Shown: piece after piece, positions 57,102 through 64,000 of the stretch
How the letters are laid out: every line of letters begins with the position of its first letter
How positions within the stretch are numbered: the stretch's first letter is position 1
From: Leptasterias polaris
Taxonomy: Eukaryota > Echinodermata > Asteroidea > Forcipulatida > Asteriidae
Direction of reading: 5' to 3'
Assembly: GCA_037783415.1 (NCBI GenBank)
Contig: JAZGTN010000097.1
Coordinates: 1,674,001 to 1,738,000 of the forward strand
Length of the DNA: 64,000 nt
Notes under the pieces: generated by a model
Databases searched by the model: none
Told to the model about the DNA's origin: nothing
Seen by the model: only the letters and a program-made list of their open reading frames with translations
Position numbers and translations under genes: made by a program

Positions 57102-58507
57102 GTTAACGTTAGTGCCCCTAGGTGCCCCTCCCCCTTTGAATTCTGGACTTAAGAGTAAAATGTTACATTTTTATAAACTTTAATGTGATAATTTCAATGT
57201 TTTTAAAATTATTTTTCCATAAAACGCAGACAATTTATTACACTCATCATGTCAGATTATCTTATAAATAATAGTAAATCATATGGCATAACAAGAGCAC
57301 TGAGAAAGTTAAATGGAAACTACATGTACAGTTTTAATTGTCCAGAAGTGCCATCTGTGCCCCCATTGGGCGCTGAATAGACTGTGGAGACTACTGTTCA
57401 GGAACTGTATTCTCCAAAGTTTAAAGGTTAGCTTCAAAAAGATGAATGGCAATGGATATTAACAACAACAAGATGTAGACATACTCATTAATTCTGGGGA
57501 AAAAAACACCTTTCTTGTTATGACTTGAACGCACAAGTAGCCTACTGTATATGACATTTGGCTGTCCTGGACGTGTGTTTGGTCTTTTTGGCAACAATTT
57601 ACTGAAATTAGTTCAACTGTAAAATACTGCTACCGGGGAAAGCTGCAGTTTCACAAAACGCAGATCAAAATGAAAAACTAATTCACTTAGGACGAAACGG
57701 GTCGCCACACGCTCTGAAATTTCCCTTTAACTTTAACTCTCTAGAAAAATCAGTTCATGGAAGTATGCCTGCTTTGGGGCAAATGTGCAATCTGAACACT
57801 AGAACAGGTATAACGTTTAACGTTGTGTCCAAAAACTTTGACCCACATACATTTATGCATATAGGACCCTACTCATCTGTAGCACCAGAGACCCCAGACA
57901 CTGTACAGTGGCCAGTGAATCATATCTGATTCATGTAACAGTACATCCACAATTTTCTGAGCTGAGCCCTCAATATCATAGTCAATGTCAACACACAGGG
58001 TCATGTACTTGTACAGACATGCACTTATGAAGGCATACTCTCAGTGGTCACGTTTGCCTATGCAATAACCTGTGTCCAGACTATTAATGAAAAGGCGACC
58101 AGACAGTATTGTGCTGCACCAGGGATCTCGCGTGAGATCATTTGCATATATTGCAGTGTATGAAAAGAGAAAGCTTCAATGCAGGGCATGGTGGTATAGA
58201 TTCCCATGGCTGTGCGGGAGATTTTGTGTACATTTATTAGGGAAGTCACATTGAAAAGGTTGACAAAAGGGGGCCTTAGCCTAATTTATATGGCGAGGTG
58301 GGGAGGGGGGGGGCTGCCACACTGCAAACAAAACCTATGAAATCCATCTTTCTTCTCCATCAATTCATTTTTCTGTGTGTATTGTGCATAATTTGATTAA
58401 GAGTTTTCTCCCAGTCCTTACATTCATCATTCCTAAAAGGGGGTCATGGTGGAAACATTCAGAATCTTGTTCTTTTTCAAACGCAGTGCTCAGACAATCT
58501 CGCCAAA

Positions 58508-58684
58508 ATGGCGGAGGCACGGTCTGTTGAAGTCGTGAGAACCTGCATGCGTGGTTTGATTGCTATCTGCCAACCGACAGTGACGGTCATAATGTGCTAT
58601 CAACACATTGTGTACAGTATGTGCCCAGGCTGGCCAGACACGCAAGCCAGCCAGCCAGCCGATCCGTGTACAATTACAATGTGA
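58508..58684 (+). other. Short ORF at a YY1-like AAAATGGCGG start
   Basis: A 58-codon ORF begins MAEARSVEVVRTC at CAAAATGGCGG, a good Kozak context (A at -3, G at +4) which is also a YY1 core. It ends at TGA 58682-58684. The local sequence is G+C-richer. Protein not recognised; a first exon or nothing at all are both possible. Confidence 0.15.
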
Positions 58685-61143
58685 CCTCTTTCACCTAGGG
58701 CTCTTGTGTGGCTCCCACTGAGTAGATGCAAAGCTGCATGACCAGCAACATTCATCGTCGATTCCCAACATACGCTCTACCTTATGCATGCATATCGCTG
58801 CATGTTTTATTATCCGCCATGCACTGGGGCTTGGAATTCCCCAGTGCTGGGTTTAACCTATCAATCTTATAAACAAAAACAAACAAACAAACAAACAAAC
58901 AAACTTAAAACTGAATCGACTCCATTGATGAAAGCAGTGTCTGCTCAAAGTTATTTACAGGAAACAAATCCCAAACTAACCAAAATGAGTCTCATTTGAC
59001 CATTCAGTTAGTACATTAAGTTTTAAAATGTACCCAAGTAATGTTCAGAAATAAATGCAGATTACACAGTGTGTATTGAGGAAATTGAATGCACATTTTA
59101 TGATGTTGAATACTGCTGAAAAGGGGGGCACAAGGAAATTGGGTGATCAAACGTTTAGTGGGATGCACTTTTATTAGAATCAGGTTTTTGTGGCATAGGT
59201 CACCTCCTAGGGATGTTCAATCTCTGCCCATGATGAGGCAAGTTACCCACTCCTTGATACAAGTAGGACAGGAAGATATGATCAGCATCCAACATTTTGT
59301 TACTAAAGCAACGTTCACTCTGAACCGATTACTTTTTTGATAAGGTCATGTTATCGAGCTCATTACAACACAACGTAACCTTCCTTCTAACATATATTCT
59401 GAGAATTTGTTTGCGCTTTCTTCCTTTGTCAGTAATAAGCCACAAGGAAAACTGACCAGGTAATTTATTTATTCGTTTTTTTAAATAACTTTGCATTGAA
59501 CAAAGAACAATGACTAGAGCAGGACTTGAACCTGCAGCCTCTGGATTGAAGTACATTCTTACTCAGAGTTTATATTTCCACAAAAATTGAAGTGCTCTTG
59601 CAAAAAACTGTAACTGGTTGCATCAGATTATCTGTACTGTGTATACATTTGAATAGAGTACAGATTATGCTATGATGGATGGGATATTCAACCTGCATTG
59701 TGTAGGATACATTCATGTAAAAAGGGTACTTATTCACGTAGCACATTGTTGCATAGGTCTCTGCGCAAAAAAAATCTACACCAGATGTTCTTTATGCATT
59801 TCCACAATTTGGCTGAAATCCATTTAAAACTTGGCGCACAGAAACCAACAGGTGAAAGATTCTCACAGGAAAGTGAACAATTTATTAAATTTAGTGTTTT
59901 CGTAAATTTTTTGTTTGCGAAGTATCTTATCAAAAAGTGATGACAAATGTGTACAAAAATCAAGTTGATAAATATTGAGCTTTTTTGCTAAAATATTATA
60001 GCCACATTACTGTGGGTTACTGTTGCAGCCTAACAAGACGTTTGCACTGCTGCATTAATGTCAATACAATCCACTGAACGCCACAAAATTATATTCTAGT
60101 TTTTATGGGAGTCTGAAAATATGCCCGGATGGTTCCAGTATGAGTACCATAAAATACGAATTCATAAGTTTTTTTCAAATTAATTAATGACGGGTAGAAT
60201 TTAATAATGCCCACAACAGGGCATTGCAGGTTTTTGTAATAGAGAAGAATTCACCAAAGTCTCACTATTTTGTGTCCAAAAAGAAAAGGGGAAAGAGATA
60301 AACATCTTTGTGAAAGCAGCTAAAAATACAGCACATATAGAACATTTTGGGAAAAGGCCTATTTGTTAAGTTCTACTGATGTCATTAGTGATTGATTTAC
60401 CAAATGATTTCATTACAAACTGTTGCTTATACAATCAACCGATGTATCAGCTATAATATGTAGTTGGCTTAATAACTTTCTGGGTTCAAGTTCTCGGAGC
60501 TGTTCGGCAGGGAGACTATTTTTTGTCCACGGCAAAAATGTACCAAATCATTAGTTTATTACACAGCTAGTTTAACAAATATCTTTTGTACATGTAGGTA
60601 CTGAATGATTAAATTCGGAGAGAAGAAATTGATGTATGAGCTCCCTTTATAAAGTCCAAAATATCACGACAAATTCCAGAATTTTGCTTAATAGCTCAGG
60701 CTTATTACCATATGGTCTTTAAGTTGTATGCTGAACTCTTAGTCAAAAGTAGTCAGTCTTGGCCTGTACTCAGATTTGTCTCGGCTAGAACTTGGATGAG
60801 TCGGTTATACTGTGCTAAAAACACCGACATTGTATAACACTTCTTCAAATTGTTTGGGCGTTTGTGGAGAAGGGCAAAAAAATAGTTGTGTTTTTTGGGT
60901 ATTCTGTACACAAACATGAAGTGGTACACACTTTTTAATGAATTTCTTTGTAATAATGATCCCCAGTGAACGGCGTTTCCAACCGTAGCTTTTGAACTAG
61001 TAGATATCTATACCAAGTGTATTCATGGACTTTTGAAAAAGGAAAATTAACAATCTGTTTTGTTTTTTTCTATGCGGTATGGTACTTTTCACATCAAGCT
61101 TGTAGAAACGAGCCATGTCTGATGGTAGTATTACAAAGACCTT

Positions 61144-61302
61144 CACTGAAAAATTGGAGTGTTAAAATTAACACCATGGGCACTGCCAGCACAATTACAT
61201 TTGTTGTAATTAAAACACCCACGTGGTGTTAATTTTGATTCTCTGTTTGGCATATGGGACAAAACCCATTGTGTCAATTTTAACACCCCAGTTTTTGCAG
61301 TG
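61144..61302. mobile_element. MITE with GTGTTAAAATT-type inverted ends
   Basis: CACTGAAAAATTGGAGTGTT at the left is the imperfect inverse of the right end, which on the minus strand reads CACTGCAAAAACTGGGGTGT; both continue into TAAAATT.ACAC. About 160 bp, no coding content. Confidence 0.7.
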
Positions 61303-61305
61303 TTA

Positions 61306-61560
61306 AGAAAAACTTGGCAATTTATCTCAAGGCAAAGTGTAAGACTAACTGTTCAAAAAATAGTTTGCTTCCCTATTTTGTCAACATTTTAAATGCCAAC
61401 AGTGCTGCTTTCTAACTTTTTTAAATAGTTTTATTGTTACTGTGGTTTTTCAACCCTTAATTTTAAATTTCTACACTGGTTCTCTATTTTTATCTTGATG
61501 CATGCATGGTCTTAATTTAGCATTTGGCTACAAGTGCAATATTTTAATAAACCATTATAA
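61306..61560 (+). pseudogene. LINE 3' end, second family member
   Basis: A frame reads KCKTN, then SLLPYFVNILNANSAAF and stop (about 61338-61416), parallel to the KCRTK...ALPQIVNILNAS end at 3850-4052. The tail has TTTTAATAAACCATTATAAC like TTTTGAATAAACCATTATTG at 4216. Truncated at its 5' end at the MITE boundary. Confidence 0.5.
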
Positions 61561-61565
61561 CAATA

Positions 61566-62765
61566 ATAGTGGTTGATAAGGTGTTACTCAATGCTGTATG
61601 CATTTTATTTTAAACTTTCAAAATGTATGGACAGATTTTCAAATCTGTGCGCCAAACACAAGGTTTTGAAGTAAAGCAATTATGAAATAAAATATGCTTA
61701 TTCCATTCATACATGCCTACAGACACTTTTGGTTGGCAAACGGCGTGGAGTTGTGCACCAAGCAGACGCACAAACGAGTCACGCAACCATCAGTCCCGTA
61801 CGATATATTTCATTTTGCCAACCAGTAGAGTTAGTGCGCATGTGCGGTGTGTAATTTACATAATATTTCAAAGGGAAAGGTAAATTGTATACACAGCTTT
61901 CCTTGTTACAATAAGCCCTGCATGTACTGTAGTAGTGCTTTGAAGTTTGTGAGAGACTACTGATGATCAAAACAAAAAAGAGGAACTGACAATTATTTTT
62001 GGATGAATTTTCTAATAGATACCGGTGATGACAATTTTAAAGAAATTTGATTAGACATTGATAGCATTAATACATTTGTCTTTCATGACAACACAAGCAA
62101 TGTATGCAGCACATTCCACATTTATGTTTCAACTATGCTGTTATGCTGAGTACCAGGGGAAAGTAGACATAGCGATCTCTAGACATACTGTAAGGGTCAC
62201 TGGTGCACAGTGTTGAAACAAGTCAGAATGGGACCATTGAATCTGGAGGTCACTACATGTAAAATCTCAATCTACATGTATATATATAACAACAACTTTC
62301 AACACAATCCACTTTTGGTATTAAAAAAATACTAATTAAATAAAACCTTTGGTGTGTATTTTTGCAAGTATAGCGTGGTGGTTGTTTGGACTGTTCACCT
62401 AGTATCAGTAAGTGCCTGGGCTTGGCTAGACTGCCTGCACGCTTGACCTTAACGCTGCTCTGGTCAATTATTAATTCATCAGCTGTACCCTTGATCTGCA
62501 AGGTTGAATTGGGGGTGGTGGATTGGTATTGTGTTTGACTAGTACTTTAAAAAAGCATGAGGTTAGATAAAGTGGTAGGGACCCCATAATAACATCGCAT
62601 CTTGGCTAACCCAGACAGGGCACAGTCCATGTATAGGACTATTCACTTTATAATATAAAGCCCTGAAAGACACCTGGGCTTGTAATAATAAATACTTGAT
62701 ATACTTGATAACCCCCCCCCCAAAAAAAAAAAATTGGAAAGAGAAAAAAGGAAGTTATGAATACA
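61566..62765. other. Unassigned non-coding DNA
   Basis: A TGGTTGGCAAA/TTTGCCAACCA inverted pair spans about 61729-61824. No gene recognised. Confidence 0.4.
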
Positions 62766-62772
62766 TAATTAC

Positions 62773-63341
62773 CTGGCCCAATTCCATAGAGCTACTTAAA
62801 AGCACAAAAAGTAGCCAACCACAACAACTTTCAAGGCAAAGAATTCCATTGTTTTTTGGAACCGTTCAATTATGTTAATCCTATACAAATGTAGACATAT
62901 GCAATAAAACTATCATGTGAAAATTTCATTTCAAAAGGTGATAGCGTTTTCCAGATACCACTGAATATCTGGAGTGGTTTTGTCCACAAAGGAAGAATAA
63001 TTCGTCATTGGAATACACAATCTGAGAAACGTTTCTGACAATAACGTTTCTCAGATTCAAATTTTGGGAAATAAAAACTGATATATTTTCCCATATTATA
63101 ACCATATCACTTTGAAGTGAAATGTTTCTCAAAATGCTCACCAATAGCTGCTGTACATCTTACCAGGTAAGTTTTTATTGCAACTGATTTTAAGAGTAAC
63201 TACCAAACGTATACGTTCCCTTTTAATACCAGCCAAAAGTCCCTATTCACATACTACCACCTGCGACTGGTATCCTGTTCCTTTTTTGCTTAGCATAAAA
63301 TTGTTAAGCTTTTATTTTTCAACTCCATTATATTGGGCCAG
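62773..63341. mobile_element. Hairpin MITE M2 split by a TTAA-type MITE
   Basis: CTGGCCCAAT at 62773 is a perfect inverse of ATTGGGCCAG ending at 63341. The left part matches the left of 39872-40063 (CATAGAGCT.CTTAA) and the right part matches its right (TTTTGCTTAGCA, TTGTTAAGC). The intervening sequence is another element. Confidence 0.7.
62875..63222 (-). mobile_element. TTAA-type MITE nested in M2
   Basis: The right end ...GTATACGTTCCCTT is followed by TTAA (63223-63226). Internal landmarks are TTGGAATACACAATCTGAG, CTTACCAGGTAAGTTTTTAT and TAAGAGTAACTACCAAACG, inverse to the left-arm series of 21350. A perfect 15-bp inverted pair (AATCTGAGAAACGTT) lies near 63029-63067. TTAA at 62875-62878 is a candidate left boundary. 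Confidence 0.65.
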
Positions 63342-63459
63342 ACTGGTTTCATCGTTAACGCTATTAATCGTTATACATGTAGTGTCTTATATGTTGGGGC
63401 GTCCAGTCTAACCGTCAACTACACCAACACCATTCCATGTACCATTAACCCACTCTTAA

Positions 63460-63720
63460 AAGGAGGGTCATAGAATACTTTTTGCCAACGTAATGCTGAT
63501 TTATAGGCCAAATTGTCAATAAACATACAAAATAAGTCACCTGTGAGAGTTTCAGCTGAATACAGTGTCTACTTTTTGAGAAAACAGCAGAATAGGGTCA
63601 CAGTATTTTCACCAAGAACATCCATCAAGAACATCTAGCGAGGTGATGCAGGTACCAACCGCATCTCCGATTGCAGCATTCACAATTACGAAATCACGAC
63701 ATAATTTTGAATCTCCAAAA
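63460..63720 (+). mobile_element. TTAA-type MITE copy
   Basis: TTAA (63456-63459) then AAGGAGGGTCATAGAATAC, GAGAGTTTCAGCTGAATACA and TTTGAGAAAACAGCAG, matching 55798-56155. The distal end is not defined before the window ends. Confidence 0.65.
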
Positions 63721-64000
63721 CTCGCCTTGAGGTACGGTAGTTTTTCTACTGGTACTTGTGTCGTTAAGTTTGATAAAACTTCACGATCAAAAGTGTGACA
63801 TAGTTTTTCTATTCATTGCCAAATTTGTACAATGACTAAGCTCCTTCGGTGTTGGAATTAGGAGGAAGAACCAGGCATAATTATACATTGCTAAAATCCA
63901 TTGAACTCCTCAAACTCACTACTTTCTTGTTTTACTATTTTGGGGGTTTCCAGTAGTCATGTTACATTACACATGCACTCTTGCACACATTGCACTGTTT
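63720..64000. other. Unassigned non-coding DNA
   Basis: No recognised feature to the window edge. Confidence 0.4.

Larger units (their letters stand above)
56910..61140. other. Unassigned non-coding DNA
   Basis: Contains a C29 run (57073-57101), an (AAAC)n microsatellite near 58876-58902, (GCCA)n near 58645, and a minus-strand B-box-like GGTTCAAGTCC at about 59522-59532 without an A box. A 58-codon ORF at 58508-58684 is listed separately. Confidence 0.45.

Noticed and set aside
59515..59545. tRNA gene on the minus strand
   Set aside because: Only the B-box/T-arm-like part is present; no A box or acceptor stem.

Overview
This is a eukaryotic window, AT-rich and almost wholly non-coding. It is packed with interspersed repeats and there is no convincing host gene. 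The repeat repertoire (a Ty3/gypsy element of marine-invertebrate type, tRNA-headed SINEs with a GCGCCTTGAG...CTATATAAG tail, several MITE families, chicken-repeat/jockey-like LINE debris) points to a marine invertebrate deuterostome. An echinoderm is my best guess, but nothing in the window proves it. The sequence is probably intergenic or one or more long introns.

The main object is a nearly intact Ty3/gypsy LTR retrotransposon on the minus strand (4897-14937, 10,041 bp). It has two 2,144-bp LTRs that appear identical by eye, a primer-binding site, a CCHC gag, a protease/RT reading frame, an RNase H/integrase reading frame and a purine-rich tract before the 3' LTR. Three things stand out. 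(1) The gag capsid region reads like vertebrate PNMA/ZCCHC12 proteins, which are domesticated Ty3/gypsy gags. (2) In the gag-pol overlap there is a G GGA AAC slippery heptamer in the correct phase for a -1 shift, with a 6-nt spacer and a predicted stem-loop or pseudoknot; PEG10 and PNMA3 use the same heptamer. (3) Each LTR contains an 881-bp GT...AG intron-like segment flanked by a 144-bp direct duplication. A second, apparently disabling shift separates RT from RNase H near 9,700. There is no env frame.

Layout: 1-4.9 kb, non-coding with two LINE 3' fragments. 4.9-14.9 kb, the gypsy element. 15-21 kb, non-coding with a LINE/SINE tail at 17.0 kb. 21.35-23.28 kb, a 1.93-kb fold-back element with long inverted arms and TTAA duplications. 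24.8-25.5 kb, SINE and another short repeat. 26.6 kb, a MITE with a second copy at 56.5 kb. 27.2-28.3 kb, a TIR element flanked by TTA. 29.8-33.7 kb, further TTAA-flanked MITE copies. 37.0-38.6 kb, two tRNA-derived SINEs in tandem. 39.9 kb, a hairpin MITE. 43.7 kb, a minus-strand SINE fragment. 46.6-47.8 kb, a 5'-truncated LINE carrying the last 309 codons of its reverse transcriptase. 51.1-51.4 kb, a long near-perfect palindrome. 54.7-56.2 kb, an inverted pair of TTAA MITEs. 61.1-61.6 kb, MITE plus LINE tail. 62.8-63.3 kb, one MITE nested in another. Stretches between these are listed as unassigned.

Only the gypsy genes work together: gag would form the particle, a -1 shift would give gag-pol, the protease would cut it, RT/RNase H would copy the RNA from the tRNA primer and integrase would insert the cDNA. 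Everything else is non-autonomous or broken.
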